DNA of 64,000 nt from Bacteroidaceae bacterium (GCA_017470425.1 JAFUYT010000021.1:124001-188000); one strand, 5' to 3'. Counted from the first letter of the stretch, positions 16,321-25,841 are shown. Numbers and translations are program-made. The notes: generated by a model from the sequence alone, not told the origin.

Positions 16321-17214
16321 TTATCCAATAATCTTTTCGTCCAACAATTCTTTGATCATTCCTTCAACGTCAGCATCGGAAGCCGTCAAAGTTTTCGACT
16401 CCTTAGCCTGGAAGACGATGTTCTTCACGGCCTTCACCTTCGTGGGAGAGCCTGCGAGACCGCACTGGGCGGGGTCGCCATCGACATCGGCCACGCTCCA
16501 CTGGTTGAGGACGGCCCCCCTGAGCCCCCCGGCGGGGGGCATTTCAGCAGCCTGGGCATCTCCCCCCACCGGGGGGGCAGGGGGGGCCACCTCCAACGGG
16601 CAATGATCCCACTTGTGAGCCATTGTCAGTTTGGCATTACGGGGTCGGCAGGGAGCGGCACTTCCGTTCACGGTGATGACCACGGGCAGGGGAGCCTCTA
16701 CGGTCTCCACGCCGCCGTCGATGTGGCGCTTGATGGTAGCCACACCGTCCTTCACGCTGATCTCCTCAGCATAGGTCACCTGGTTCAAGCCCAGCTTCTG
16801 AGCCACCTGCGGTCCCACCTGTGCCGTGTCACCGTCGATAGCCTGACGTCCGCCGATGACAATATCCACGTCGCCGATCTTCTTGATAGCGGTGGCGAGA
16901 GCATAGGAGGTTGCGAGGGTGTCGGCACCGGCAAAGAGGCGGTCGGTCAGCAACCAGCCTGTGTCGGCGCCGCGGTAGAGGCCCTGGCGGATAATCTCAC
17001 CAGCGCGGGGAGGCCCCATCGTGAGCACGCCCACGGTCGAACCGGGGTGCTGCTCCTTGAGGCGCAGCGCTTGTTCGAGCGCATTCAAGTCTTCGGGGTT
17101 AAAAATAGCAGGCAGGGCGGCGCGGTTGACGGTACCTTCGGCCGTCATGGCATCCTTGCCCACATTACGGGTGTCTGGCACTTGCTTGGCCAGCACTACG
17201 ATTTTCAATGCCAT
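16321..17214 (-). CDS. etfB: electron transfer flavoprotein subunit beta, with a palindromic repeat inside the frame
   Basis: The start is set at 17214 (MALKIVVLAKQVPD); the longer frame has no support. The protein has 297 residues and binds AMP/FAD with EtfA. Marks are GVLTMGPPRAGEIIRQGLYRG, GRQAIDGDTAQVGPQVA and VITVNGSAAPCRPRNAKL. The C-terminal EtfA-wrapping arm is normal (LTASDADVEGMIKELL). Between MAHKWDHCPLE and NQWSVADVDGDP, a 76-bp nested GC palindrome (16513-16588) is read in frame as a Pro/Gly/Ala segment (VAPPAPPVGGDAQ and on). This is probably a tolerated surface loop. A complete promoter lies 53 bp upstream. It is the first gene of the etfB-etfA-orf-acyl-CoA dehydrogenase operon. 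Confidence 0.93.
   Translation of the reverse strand: MALKIVVLAKQVPDTRNVGKDAMTAEGTVNRAALPAIFNPEDLNALEQALRLKEQHPGSTVGVLTMGPPRAGEIIRQGLYRGADTGWLLTDRLFAGADTLATSYALATAIKKIGDVDIVIGGRQAIDGDTAQVGPQVAQKLGLNQVTYAEEISVKDGVATIKRHIDGGVETVEAPLPVVITVNGSAAPCRPRNAKLTMAHKWDHCPLEVAPPAPPVGGDAQAAEMPPAGGLRGAVLNQWSVADVDGDPAQCGLAGSPTKVKAVKNIVFQAKESKTLTASDADVEGMIKELLDEKIIG
16513..16588. repeat. nested palindromic element, copy 1 (inside etfB)
   Basis: Two inverted arms (16513-16540 and 16562-16588) are separated by 21 bp. Each arm itself folds into a C-run/G-run hairpin (for example GCCCCCCGGCGGGGGGC). It has the same architecture as the elements at 23738-23839 and 27518-27649. The whole element is translated as part of EtfB. 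Confidence 0.8.
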
Positions 17215-17266
17215 AATATGCTTATTATCGTTTGGTTCGTGAATCCTTCTTTTTTCAAAAACGCCG

Positions 17267-17298
17267 CAAAGGTACACCTTTTCCACGGAACAGCCAAA
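17267..17298 (-). promoter_or_regulatory. promoter of the etf operon
   Basis: The minus strand reads TTTG (17298-17295), 20 bp, TACCTTTG (17274-17267), a full Bacteroidetes consensus match 53 bp upstream of etfB. Confidence 0.7.
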
Positions 17299-17398
17299 CA
17301 GAACGCGTTAATAATGCACAAAAATGCCCGAAGCGTGCAGTGAGCGGCTCAAAATCAAAAAAAACAGGAAAAGATGCGGTGCTTTGGGAAATTAAGTG

Positions 17399-17406
17399 TA
17401 TTTTTG
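17399..17406 (+). promoter_or_regulatory. putative -7 box of the DUF1680 glycosidase gene
   Basis: TATTTTTG lies 39 bp before the ATG at 17446. No well-spaced -33 motif is seen. Confidence 0.4.
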
Positions 17407-17445
17407 CCCTCGAAACTCGACTAACTATCTCTAAACATCTCCTAT

Positions 17446-20400
17446 ATGCGCATCCGCAACCTGACTCTCCTCCTGCTGGCCATGCTGCTGCACGGCCGCG
17501 CCCTCGCCCAGAGCGAACTCTACCCCCAACACTTCGACCTCACCGAAGTCACCCTCCTGGACAGCCCGCTGAAGACAGCTATGGACGGCAATGCCCGCCT
17601 GCTCTTGCAGTATGATGCCGACCGTCTGCTGGCACCTTTCATCCGTCAGGCGGGCCTCCACACGAAGAGCGGCAGCAAGTACTATGGCTGGCTCACAGCA
17701 CATCCCTCCTTCTCTAACTGGGGGCTCTCCAGCTGGAGTCTCGAAGGACACGTCGGCGGACACTACCTGACGGCGCTCGCCCTGGCCTACGCCGCCGAAC
17801 GCGATGAGGCACTGCGACAGCAGCTGAAAGAGCGCCTGGACTACTGCGTCAGCGTGCTGAAGGACTGCCAGGATGCCTTTGCCACCAACACACAGGGTTT
17901 GAAGGGCTTCATTGGCGGACAGCCTATCAACCAGATCTGGACGGGGCTTTACGCCAACGACCTCACGGAGTTCCGCAAATATGGCGGCTGGGTGCCCTTC
18001 TACTGCGAGCACAAGGTGTTGGCGGGGTTGCGCGACGCATGGATCTACGCCGGCAACGAGACCGCCCGGGAGTGCTTCCGCGGATTGGCGGACTGGAGCG
18101 TGGAGGTCATCTCGAAGCTCTCCGACACTGACATGGAGACGGTGCTGGGATGGGAGCACGGCGGCATGAACGAGGTCATCGCCGACGCCTTCTGCCTCTT
18201 CGGCGACATGAAATACCTGGAAGCGGCAAAGCGCTACAGCCATAAATATGAGATCAACGGGATGCAGGGCAACCCCTACAACGCACATTTCTTGGACAAC
18301 CAACATGCCAACACGCAGGTACCGAAGTACATCGGCTTCGAGCGTGTCTGGAGACTCTACGCGAAGGCGAAGGCCAGCGAAGACATGAGCGCCTACCGCA
18401 CGGCAGCGCTGAACTTCTGGGACGACGTAGCCACGCACCGCACCGTATGCATCGGCGGCAACAGCACCTCGGAACATTTCTTCGACCCCGCCAACGGACA
18501 GCGATACATCAACGACCTCGACGGCCCCGAGTCGTGTAATTCCAACAATATGTTGAAGTTCTCGGAGGCGCTGTTTGATGACACACATGACGCACGCTAC
18601 GCCGACTTCTACGAGCAGACGATGTACAACCACATCCTCTCCACGCGTGATCCCGACACGGGCGGCTATGTCTATTTCACCACACTGCGCCCGCAGGGCT
18701 ATCGCATCTATTCGACGGTAAACCAGTCGATGTGGTGCTGCGTGGGTACAGGCATGGAGAACCACTCGAAGTACGGACACTTCATCTACACGCACGATGG
18801 CAGCTCAACGCTTTACGTGAATCTGTTCGTCGCCAGCGAACTCGACAACGAGACCTTCGGCATCCGACAGGAGACCACCTTCCCCTACCCTGCCACCTCT
18901 GACTTGGTCGCCAGTACGCAACTCACCGTCACGCGCGCAGGTACTTATACGATTGCCGTTCGCCACCCCGCATGGGTTACCAATAGCAGCCGCCAGATGT
19001 TCTATATAAAGGTCAATGGCGAAGAGATGAACACAACCGCTACTGAAGGGAAAGCCTCCTATGTCCACATCAGCCGCACTTGGCAAGTCGGGGACGTCAT
19101 TGATGTCAACCTGCCCATGAATATATACTACGAGGAATGTCCGGGACTGCCTGAGTATATCGCTTTCAAGGCAGGCCCCATCCTCTTGGGAGCAATGACA
19201 ATTGCGGGGAATGATGAAACGGCAAAGGAATGGACAATCCAATATCCTAAAGAAACGCTACAGAATGAATATGGTGGTGAAGGACGCATGGACCACGCTC
19301 CTGGCAGTCGTGCCAGCGTGAAGGACCTTACAGAAGCACCCCTCCTTATTGATGCAGACCGCAGCCAAACCTTGGGTCGCATTACCTGGGACAAGTTGAA
19401 GAAATTAAAATTCATTATTGACGCTTCCAGCGAACAATCCAAGAGAAAATGGGCAAGACTACGTCTGGTTCCTTTCTTCACCATTCACCACGGCCGTTAT
19501 ATGTGTTACTGGTACTCAGCCACCCCTGAGGCTTACGCACAGAGCGACATGGGCAAGGCCGATGCCGAGGCGGCAGCGCTGGCTGCACGCACGCTGGACT
19601 TCGTAGCTACCGGCGAGCAGCAGAGCGAAGCCGGGCACAACTACGAATACAGCAGCGACTCCAGCGTGGGAACGTACAATGGCGAGACTTACCGCGATGC
19701 ACAGCGCAATGGCTACATCCAATACACGCTTGCCAACCCCGAGGGCATCACCGAGGGCGTAGCCGTTATGCTGCGACTGACGACGGCCGACAAGGGCCGT
19801 CAGGGCGTGCTCACCGTGGATGGCACGAAGATTGCCGATGTCACCGTAGCGGCCAGCGTCAAGACACAGGACGCCAAAGGCTTCTATAACGCGGAGTTCC
19901 CCATCCCCACGGCGCTTCTCCTGAATGACGATGGCACGCCCAAGGTTGAAATCACCGTGCGCCTCACAGCCAGCGCCACCACCCTCATCCCCGGCCTCTA
20001 CTACCTGCGCCTTGTCAAGGGCTACAACAACCACGACTATGTATTCCATGCCAGAGACTGGGTGACGGGCGATGCAGGACGTGTCAGCCAATCCAACATC
20101 AGCTACGACGACCAGGCGAACACGCTCACGGTGCACGCGACAGGCTCCAACAACGTGGCACTGAATATTGACTGGGCGCACCTCGACTACGAGATCAATG
20201 CCGCACAGAAGTTCCTCATCGTCAAGGGGAGTAACCTCGCCCGCACCAGCGGCGCCAGCTACCTTTGGTGGCTCAATGGCGTGAACAAAGGTTCGCAGGT
20301 CGCCCCCACGAGCACCAAGGTCGCCAGCGACGGCGACATCATCGTGGCATGGAACATGAACAGCAGCGGCCTCAGCGGCAACAACACAGGAGACCGCTTC

Positions 20401-20643
20401 AGCATCTGCAAGGGACACACCATCTTCGGCCTCACGAGCACCACCGGAACCAGTGTCATCCGCCATATCGGTTTCTACGAGAGCGTCGCCGCTTTCGAGA
20501 CTGCCACAGCCATCAACGACGTGGCATTGAAGGAAGGAAACCAGCCAACAGCGAGCAACACGTACATCGACCTGTCCGGACGCCAGGCGATTCCACGGAA
20601 AGGCATCTACATCATCAACGGGAAGAAAGTCGTCCTTCAGTAA
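17446..20643 (+). CDS. DUF1680 (GH127/GH146-type) beta-L-arabinofuranosidase, secreted multidomain
   Basis: This is a 1065-residue exported enzyme with a signal peptide (MRIRNLTLLLLAMLLHGRALAQ). Residues of about 30-620 are the alpha/alpha-barrel DUF1680 module: SLEGHVGGHYLTALALAYA, EHGGMNEVIADAF (candidate acid Glu near 242), GPESCNSNNMLKFSE, YNHILSTRDPDTGGYVYF and QSMWCCVGTGMENHSKYGHF (candidate Cys ligand/nucleophile near 430). The wording is closer to the GH146 side than the GH127 protein at 35964-38408. A long beta-rich C-terminal part follows (about 640-1040). The tail is YIDLSGRQ ... KGIYIINGKK, suggesting type IX export. The expected role is release of L-arabinofuranose from plant arabinans or hydroxyproline-rich glycoproteins. 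Apparently monocistronic. Confidence 0.85.
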   Translation: MRIRNLTLLLLAMLLHGRALAQSELYPQHFDLTEVTLLDSPLKTAMDGNARLLLQYDADRLLAPFIRQAGLHTKSGSKYYGWLTAHPSFSNWGLSSWSLEGHVGGHYLTALALAYAAERDEALRQQLKERLDYCVSVLKDCQDAFATNTQGLKGFIGGQPINQIWTGLYANDLTEFRKYGGWVPFYCEHKVLAGLRDAWIYAGNETARECFRGLADWSVEVISKLSDTDMETVLGWEHGGMNEVIADAFCLFGDMKYLEAAKRYSHKYEINGMQGNPYNAHFLDNQHANTQVPKYIGFERVWRLYAKAKASEDMSAYRTAALNFWDDVATHRTVCIGGNSTSEHFFDPANGQRYINDLDGPESCNSNNMLKFSEALFDDTHDARYADFYEQTMYNHILSTRDPDTGGYVYFTTLRPQGYRIYSTVNQSMWCCVGTGMENHSKYGHFIYTHDGSSTLYVNLFVASELDNETFGIRQETTFPYPATSDLVASTQLTVTRAGTYTIAVRHPAWVTNSSRQMFYIKVNGEEMNTTATEGKASYVHISRTWQVGDVIDVNLPMNIYYEECPGLPEYIAFKAGPILLGAMTIAGNDETAKEWTIQYPKETLQNEYGGEGRMDHAPGSRASVKDLTEAPLLIDADRSQTLGRITWDKLKKLKFIIDASSEQSKRKWARLRLVPFFTIHHGRYMCYWYSATPEAYAQSDMGKADAEAAALAARTLDFVATGEQQSEAGHNYEYSSDSSVGTYNGETYRDAQRNGYIQYTLANPEGITEGVAVMLRLTTADKGRQGVLTVDGTKIADVTVAASVKTQDAKGFYNAEFPIPTALLLNDDGTPKVEITVRLTASATTLIPGLYYLRLVKGYNNHDYVFHARDWVTGDAGRVSQSNISYDDQANTLTVHATGSNNVALNIDWAHLDYEINAAQKFLIVKGSNLARTSGASYLWWLNGVNKGSQVAPTSTKVASDGDIIVAWNMNSSGLSGNNTGDRFSICKGHTIFGLTSTTGTSVIRHIGFYESVAAFETATAINDVALKEGNQPTASNTYIDLSGRQAIPRKGIYIINGKKVVLQ

Positions 20644-20695
20644 CCCAGCAGCAGCCAAGAGCTACTATGAAGGAAGCTGCCTGCCAGATAGGAGA

Positions 20696-21460
20696 TCATT
20701 CCCAGACCAGTTTAGCCTGCACGACGACTTCGCCGGCAGGCTTTTCTGAACTGCCCACATGCTTGCGGATCTCTATGTGGTGCTCGCCCGCCGTCTCTTC
20801 GCAGAAGAAAGCGAGGTCATCGCCGAGGTAGCTCTCGGTCTTGTACGCAATATCAAAGCGGCGGATGCGGTGCTGCTCGTGCTGCTCGCGCGGGAAGAGA
20901 TCGAGGATGTGCTCGATATATTTGATGCTGTTGATGTGGCCGTTGATATCGACATCGCTGTAGTGCGTCGCCACGACCACCGTATCTCCTCCCAGCAGAG
21001 GCTTGATACGGCCGAACTTCGCGATGGGACAGGGCTTCTCCTCGGCCGTGAGGACATAACGGAGGATGTCGCCGTCGTGGAGAGCGATCAAGTCTGCCGG
21101 ATGCCGCGTCTCCACGTCAATCATCGCCCAAATGGAGCGGGCGTAGCCATAGATGCGGCCATCGTCGGCGTTGCGGATGAGAAAGTTACGCTCGGTGAAC
21201 AGCTTCATCACGCTCTCCACCCATGTCTCCACCTCCACATGTTCGTACTGCGCAGGCATCTCCGTCAGCTCAATGCTCAGACGGGACAGCACCCACGTAT
21301 AATGGTTCTCGTTCAGCTGGTCGATGCCCCATCCGCGGTTGTGCGAGTGGCGGCCAGCAGCGTTCAGCAGATGGTTGCCCAAGACACCCAGGAACAGATG
21401 CCCCGTGAAATCCACGTGGAAAGGCTCCACTGCAAAATGATAGGTCTCAATCTTATCCAT
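20696..21460 (-). CDS. acyl-ACP thioesterase (FatA/FatB-like)
   Basis: I choose the ATG at 21460 (MDKIETYHFAVEPFHVDF); this gives 254 residues, normal for bacterial members. It is a cytoplasmic double-hotdog thioesterase that hydrolyses acyl-ACP to free fatty acid. The catalytic segment YSDVDINGHINSIKYIEHILD carries the Asp/Asn/His set. The N-terminal hotdog has the helix HLLNAAGRHSHNRGWGI. Its start overlaps the end of ilvN by 8 bp. The placement at the end of the branched-chain amino acid operon is known from other Bacteroidales. There the gene is usually followed by ilvC, which is absent here: the next gene is a convergent glycosidase. Confidence 0.88.
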   Translation of the reverse strand: MDKIETYHFAVEPFHVDFTGHLFLGVLGNHLLNAAGRHSHNRGWGIDQLNENHYTWVLSRLSIELTEMPAQYEHVEVETWVESVMKLFTERNFLIRNADDGRIYGYARSIWAMIDVETRHPADLIALHDGDILRYVLTAEEKPCPIAKFGRIKPLLGGDTVVVATHYSDVDINGHINSIKYIEHILDLFPREQHEQHRIRRFDIAYKTESYLGDDLAFFCEETAGEHHIEIRKHVGSSEKPAGEVVVQAKLVWE

Positions 21461-21998
21461 TTTTCTCCTTTTCTCGCTCTGCCAGATAGTCATCAAGTTG
21501 CTCACGCGTACCGCGTGTGATGCAGATACGTCCCGAACGGGCAAACTGACGAACCACGCCAAGGTGATTCAAAGCTTCATAGAGTGACAGGATGTCCTCT
21601 GTAGTACCCGTCTTCTCGACCGCAGCATAGGTGGGGTTCACCTCTACAATGCGGGCACCATGATGCCGCACGATGCGGCACACCTCGGAGTTCTCCATCA
21701 CGGCCGGTGCCGAGATCTTCAGCAGCGAGCTCTCCAGCATGAAGATGTCCTCATCGGTGTAGTAGCGGGCCTGTAGCACATCGATGCGCTTCTCGATCTG
21801 CTTCTTCAGCATCTTCACCATCTCCTCTGTGCAGTAGCACGTAATGGTGTATTTATGCACTCCGGGGGTGGAGCTGGCGCAGACGTTCAGGCTCTCAATG
21901 TTCACCTGCCGACGCGTGAAGACCGCCGTGATCTGATTGAGCACACCGGCTATGTTCTCGGAATAGACGAGAATGGTATATAGTTTCTGTTCTTCCAT
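21453..21998 (-). CDS. ilvN: acetolactate synthase small (regulatory) subunit
   Basis: This 181-residue ACT-domain protein modulates the catalytic subunit through branched-chain amino acid feedback. The N-terminal ACT domain is visible (YTILVYSENIAGVLNQI, then FTRRQVNIESLNV). A C-terminal domain follows (about residues 80-170). It lies 6 bp after the large subunit and overlaps the thioesterase by 8 bp, so expression is coupled. ilvH is the alternative symbol. Confidence 0.93.
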   Translation of the reverse strand: MEEQKLYTILVYSENIAGVLNQITAVFTRRQVNIESLNVCASSTPGVHKYTITCYCTEEMVKMLKKQIEKRIDVLQARYYTDEDIFMLESSLLKISAPAVMENSEVCRIVRHHGARIVEVNPTYAAVEKTGTTEDILSLYEALNHLGVVRQFARSGRICITRGTREQLDDYLAEREKEKNG

Positions 21999-22004
21999 GA
22001 TTGC

Positions 22005-23717
22005 TTATACTTGGATCTCCAACATCATATCGTCAAGGTTCATGCCCGGCGGCGTCATCGGCAGGACGTTATCTTCCTCCATGATGGCACACTCCAGGAT
22101 GTAGGGCCCCTTCGCTTCGAGCATCCGCCCGACGGCTGCGGCAAGTTCCTCGCGGTCGGTGACAGCCTCATAGGGGATGCCATACCCTTTGGCTATCAAC
22201 TCGTAGCAGGGATTCATCATGCGCGTGAACGACTTGCGGCGCTTCCAGAACATATCCTGCCACTGACGTACATTGCCGAGATAGTTGTTGTTCATGAGAA
22301 TCATCTTCACGGGAGCCTGCTGCTCCATGATAGTGCCGAGCTCTTCGATACACATCTGGAAACCACCGTCGCCCATGAAGCAACAGACCGTACGGTCGGG
22401 GGCTCCAAAGGTGGCGCCGATGGCTGCGGGCATCCCATAGCCCATCGTGCCGAGGCCACCGCTGGTGCAGATACTGCGGCGCTTGGGGTATTTGAAGTAG
22501 CGGGTGGCGAAGAGCTGGTTCTGACCTACGTCGGTCACCAGCACAGCATCCCCCTGCGTAGCCTCGGCCACCACATTCACCACCTCGCCCATCAGCAGAG
22601 GGCCTTCCGTGGGATGGATGGCAGGCTCGATGACCTTCGCGCGCTCCTGGGCATCGAGCGGTTTGAAGGACTCACGCCATGCGCTGTGATCACCCTTATT
22701 CACGAGTGCCGTGAGGGCAGGCAGCGACTCCTTGCAGTCGGCTACGACCGCTACGTGCGCGCGCACGTTCTTATTTATCTCGCTCTTGTCGATGTCCAGA
22801 TGAATGACCTTCGCCTGCTTGGCGTAGGTCTTCAGGCTCCCCGTGACGCGGTCGCTGAAGCGCATACCGATGGCGATGAGCACATCGCACTCCTGCTCCT
22901 TCAGGTTGACGGCGTAGTTGCCGTGCATTCCCAGCATCCCCACGTTCAGGGGGTGTGTGCTGGGCAGTGCGCTAAGCCCCAGCATCGTGCGGCCTGCAGG
23001 GATGTCTGCTTTCTCCAAGAAAGCCACCAACTCGTCCTGAGCATGGCCAAGCTCCACGCCCTGCCCCACCAGCGCCAGAGGCTTCTGGGCACGATTGATC
23101 AGGTCAGCTGCAGCCTGCACCGCATCCATCTCCAACTTGGGGTACGGCACGTAGGAGCGCACGAAATCGACTTTCTCAGGCTTGAAATCCACAAGCTCCG
23201 TCTGCGCGTTCTTCGGGAAGTCCAGCACCACGGGGCCTGGGCGGCCGCTGCGGGCAATATAGAACGCACGGCTCACCGCCCACGCGATGTCCTCGGCATG
23301 GCGAATCTGATAGCTCCACTTGGAGATAGGCTGCGCCACGCCCACGAGATCTACCTCCTGGAAAAAGTCGGTGCCGAGGGCTGAGATGGGAACCTGTCCG
23401 GCAATCACCACTATGGGCGTGCTGTCCAGCATGGCATCTGCCACGCCCGTCAGGGTATTCGTAGCACCGGGGCCGCTGGTGACCAGTGCCACACCCACCT
23501 CACCGCTGACACGGGCATAGCCCTCGGCAGCATGTGTGGCGCCTTGTTCGTGGCGCACGAGGATGTGGTCGAAAGCTTTTTTCTCGCCACGCGTATAGTC
23601 GTAGAGCGCATCATAGACCGGCATAATGCTGCCACCGGGATAGCCGAAGATGGTCTTCACGCCTTCCGCCTGCAGCGCCAGCATCAGCGCCTCTGAACCT
23701 GTAATCTTGCTATTCAT
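22005..23717 (-). CDS. ilvB: acetolactate synthase large subunit
   Basis: This 570-residue ThDP enzyme makes acetolactate or acetohydroxybutyrate, the first common step of Val/Leu/Ile synthesis. Marks are GYPGGSIMPVYDAL, the catalytic-Glu region HEQGATHAAEGYAR, TSGPGATNTLTGVADAM and the ThDP/Mg motif GDGGFQMCIEELGT ... NNNYLGNVRQWQ. The length is normal. It is separated from ilvD upstream by about 124 bp containing a nested palindromic element. ilvN follows at 6 bp. Confidence 0.96.
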   Translation of the reverse strand: MNSKITGSEALMLALQAEGVKTIFGYPGGSIMPVYDALYDYTRGEKKAFDHILVRHEQGATHAAEGYARVSGEVGVALVTSGPGATNTLTGVADAMLDSTPIVVIAGQVPISALGTDFFQEVDLVGVAQPISKWSYQIRHAEDIAWAVSRAFYIARSGRPGPVVLDFPKNAQTELVDFKPEKVDFVRSYVPYPKLEMDAVQAAADLINRAQKPLALVGQGVELGHAQDELVAFLEKADIPAGRTMLGLSALPSTHPLNVGMLGMHGNYAVNLKEQECDVLIAIGMRFSDRVTGSLKTYAKQAKVIHLDIDKSEINKNVRAHVAVVADCKESLPALTALVNKGDHSAWRESFKPLDAQERAKVIEPAIHPTEGPLLMGEVVNVVAEATQGDAVLVTDVGQNQLFATRYFKYPKRRSICTSGGLGTMGYGMPAAIGATFGAPDRTVCCFMGDGGFQMCIEELGTIMEQQAPVKMILMNNNYLGNVRQWQDMFWKRRKSFTRMMNPCYELIAKGYGIPYEAVTDREELAAAVGRMLEAKGPYILECAIMEEDNVLPMTPPGMNLDDMMLEIQV

Positions 23718-23737
23718 AATTCATAATTTATAATCTA

Positions 23738-23839
23738 GACCCCTCTCCCCGCTCCCCCGTGGGGGAGAGCTGCGTTACCGCTTGAAACATCTCCATAGGA
23801 TAAGGAGTCCTCCCCCCACGGGGGGAGTTAGAGAGGGGC
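23738..23839. repeat. nested palindromic element, copy 2 (ilvD-ilvB spacer)
   Basis: Inverted arms at 23738-23770 and 23809-23839 are about 30 bp each and separated by about 38 bp. Each arm contains an inner hairpin (CTCCCCCGTGGGGGAG and CTCCCCCCACGGGGGGAG) plus an outer CCCCTCTC/GAGAGGGG segment. The architecture matches copies 1 and 3. It could attenuate or stabilise the ilvD-ilvB transcript. Confidence 0.8.
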
Positions 23840-23841
23840 TT

Positions 23842-25671
23842 TCACTTTTCATTAATTATCCTCACGCCACCTTTGTCTGCGCTGGAGACGCTCTGGGCGT
23901 ATGCACGCAGGCTCTTGGATACCACACGCTTACGCTGTAGCGGACGCTGGGGACGGGCGGCGAGTTCCTCATCACTGAGGCGGACATTGATACTACGGGA
24001 CGGTATATCGATGACGATGATGTCGCCATCGACAATCTTACCGATATTGCCACCGCTCGCAGCCTCGGGAGAGATATGCCCGATGGAGAGACCACTGGTG
24101 CCGCCGCTGAAGCGGCCGTCGGTGATGAGGGCACATTCCTTGCCCATGTGCATCGACTTGATATATGAGGTCGGGTACAGCATCTCCTGCATACCGGGGC
24201 CGCCCTTGGGGCCTTCGTGGGTGATGACCACGCAGTCGCCCTTCTTGACCTTGCCGCCCAGGATGCCTTCGCAAGCGTCCTCCTGACTGTCGAAGACCAC
24301 GGCAGGACCTTCAAAGTGCCACAGTTCCGGTGCAACGCCTGCCGTCTTCACCACGCAGCCGTCCTGCGCGATATTGCCGAAGAGAACCGCCATGCCGCCA
24401 TCTTTGGTATAGGCATGAGCGATGTCGCGGATGCAACCGTTCTCGCGGTCGGTGTCGAGCGTCTCCCAATGCGTGTCCTGCGAACCCATCTGGGTGGAGA
24501 AGCGGCCTGCCGGTGCGCAGCTGTAGATGTCCCAAGGCGACATAGCATCACCGTTTTTCGTCTTTAACTGTTCATTATCAATGATCGAGTAGCGAGCAAT
24601 ATCCTCGCCCAGCGTAGCACCGTTTACCCGCTTGCAGCTGAGATCCAGCAAATTGCCCTTGGCCAGCTCACCCAGGATGCCCAGGATGCCACCGGCACGG
24701 TTCTCCTCCTGAATAGAGTACTTCTGCCAGTTCGGTGCCAGCTTGCAGAGGAAGGGCACCTTACGCGACAATGCATCAATATCGCTCATCTTGAAATCCA
24801 CATCGCCCTCCTGCGCCACGGCCAGCAGGTGAAGCACCGTATTGGTGGAGGCGCCCATAGCGATGTCCAGCGTCATCGCATTCAGAAAGGCAGCACGCGT
24901 AGCGATAGAGCGAGGCAGCACCGATTCGTCGCCCTCCTCGTAGTAGGCAAGGGCGTTCCTCACAATCTGCCGGGCTGCCTGGCGGAAGAGCTGCACACGG
25001 TTCACGTGGGTGGCCAGGATGCTGCCATTACCGGGCAGCGAGAAACCCAGCGCCTCGGTCAGTGAGTTCATGGAGTTGGCCGTGAACATTCCGGAGCAGG
25101 CTCCGCAACCCGGACAGGCTCTGTGTTCTATCACCTCCAGTTCCTCGTCGCTGACGGTGGGATCACCTCCCTTGATCATCGCGGTAATCAGGTCGGCATT
25201 CTCGCCGTTGACCTTACCGGCCTCCATCGGGCCTCCGCTGACGAAGACCGCAGGGATGTTCAGGCGCATGGCAGCCATCAACATTCCGGGTGTCACCTTG
25301 TCGCAGTTGGAGATGCACACCATCGCATCAGCCTTATGCGCGTTGACCATATACTCCACGCTGTCTGCGATAATGTCGCGCGAAGGCAACGAATAGAGCA
25401 TACCGTCATGACCCATCGCTATGCCGTCATCGACAGCAATCGTGTTGAACTCCGCCGCATAGCAGCCCAATGCTTCGATCTCGGCCTTCACGATCTGCCC
25501 GATCTCGTGCAGATGGGTGTGACCCGGTACGAACTGTGTAAAGCTATTGACAATGGCGATGATGGGTTTGCCAAACTGTTCTCGTTTCATGCCGTTGGCA
25601 ACCCACAGGGCGCGAGCTCCTGCCATACGGCGACCTTCGGTGCAGACAGCGCTGCGGAGTTGATGTTTCAT
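23842..25671 (-). CDS. ilvD: dihydroxy-acid dehydratase
   Basis: This 609-residue iron-sulfur enzyme converts dihydroxy acids to 2-keto acids in Val/Ile synthesis. Cluster ligands are seen in [16 protein letters not shown] and [31 protein letters not shown] and [14 protein letters not shown] are also diagnostic. The start ([20 protein letters not shown]) and length are typical. It is the first gene of ilvD-ilvB-ilvN-thioesterase, behind a full consensus promoter (25697-25728). Confidence 0.96.
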   Translation of the reverse strand: MKHQLRSAVCTEGRRMAGARALWVANGMKREQFGKPIIAIVNSFTQFVPGHTHLHEIGQIVKAEIEALGCYAAEFNTIAVDDGIAMGHDGMLYSLPSRDIIADSVEYMVNAHKADAMVCISNCDKVTPGMLMAAMRLNIPAVFVSGGPMEAGKVNGENADLITAMIKGGDPTVSDEELEVIEHRACPGCGACSGMFTANSMNSLTEALGFSLPGNGSILATHVNRVQLFRQAARQIVRNALAYYEEGDESVLPRSIATRAAFLNAMTLDIAMGASTNTVLHLLAVAQEGDVDFKMSDIDALSRKVPFLCKLAPNWQKYSIQEENRAGGILGILGELAKGNLLDLSCKRVNGATLGEDIARYSIIDNEQLKTKNGDAMSPWDIYSCAPAGRFSTQMGSQDTHWETLDTDRENGCIRDIAHAYTKDGGMAVLFGNIAQDGCVVKTAGVAPELWHFEGPAVVFDSQEDACEGILGGKVKKGDCVVITHEGPKGGPGMQEMLYPTSYIKSMHMGKECALITDGRFSGGTSGLSIGHISPEAASGGNIGKIVDGDIIVIDIPSRSINVRLSDEELAARPQRPLQRKRVVSKSLRAYAQSVSSADKGGVRIINEK

Positions 25672-25696
25672 TGTGATAGTGTGTTGAAAATCGCGG

Positions 25697-25728
25697 CAAA
25701 ATTACGGCAAAGTGCTGTCAAAAACAAA
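25697..25728 (-). promoter_or_regulatory. promoter of the ilv operon
   Basis: The minus strand reads TTTG (25728-25725), 20 bp, TAATTTTG (25704-25697), 25 bp before the ilvD start. It is divergent from the slyD-aroC -7 box. Confidence 0.7.
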
Positions 25729-25768
25729 TTTATCTCGCGTTTAATGCAGAAAGATGAAGAAAATAACG

Positions 25769-25776
25769 TAACTTTG
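25769..25776 (+). promoter_or_regulatory. putative -7 box of slyD-aroC
   Basis: TAACTTTG lies 65 bp before the slyD start. Any -33 element would be poorly spaced. Confidence 0.45.
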
Positions 25777-25800
25777 CCGCCAAAATGACAACAAAGGCCC

Positions 25801-25841
25801 TTTCAACTATCAACTTTCAACTATCAACTTTCAACTCAACT
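25801..25841 (+). repeat. tandem CAACTATCAACTTT repeat before slyD
   Basis: About four imperfect units of (T)ATCAACTTTCAAC run right up to the slyD ATG. The same repeat, nearly identical, precedes the FAS1 gene at 61181. The run contains no Shine-Dalgarno-like purine stretch. Confidence 0.7.

Noticed and set aside
22011-23384. 457-codon plus-strand frame opposite ilvB
   Set aside because: It is the antisense shadow of a strongly conserved ilvB, with no features of its own.
25801-25841. possible CRISPR-like array
   Set aside because: The units are short direct tandem repeats without spacers; there are no cas genes in the window.
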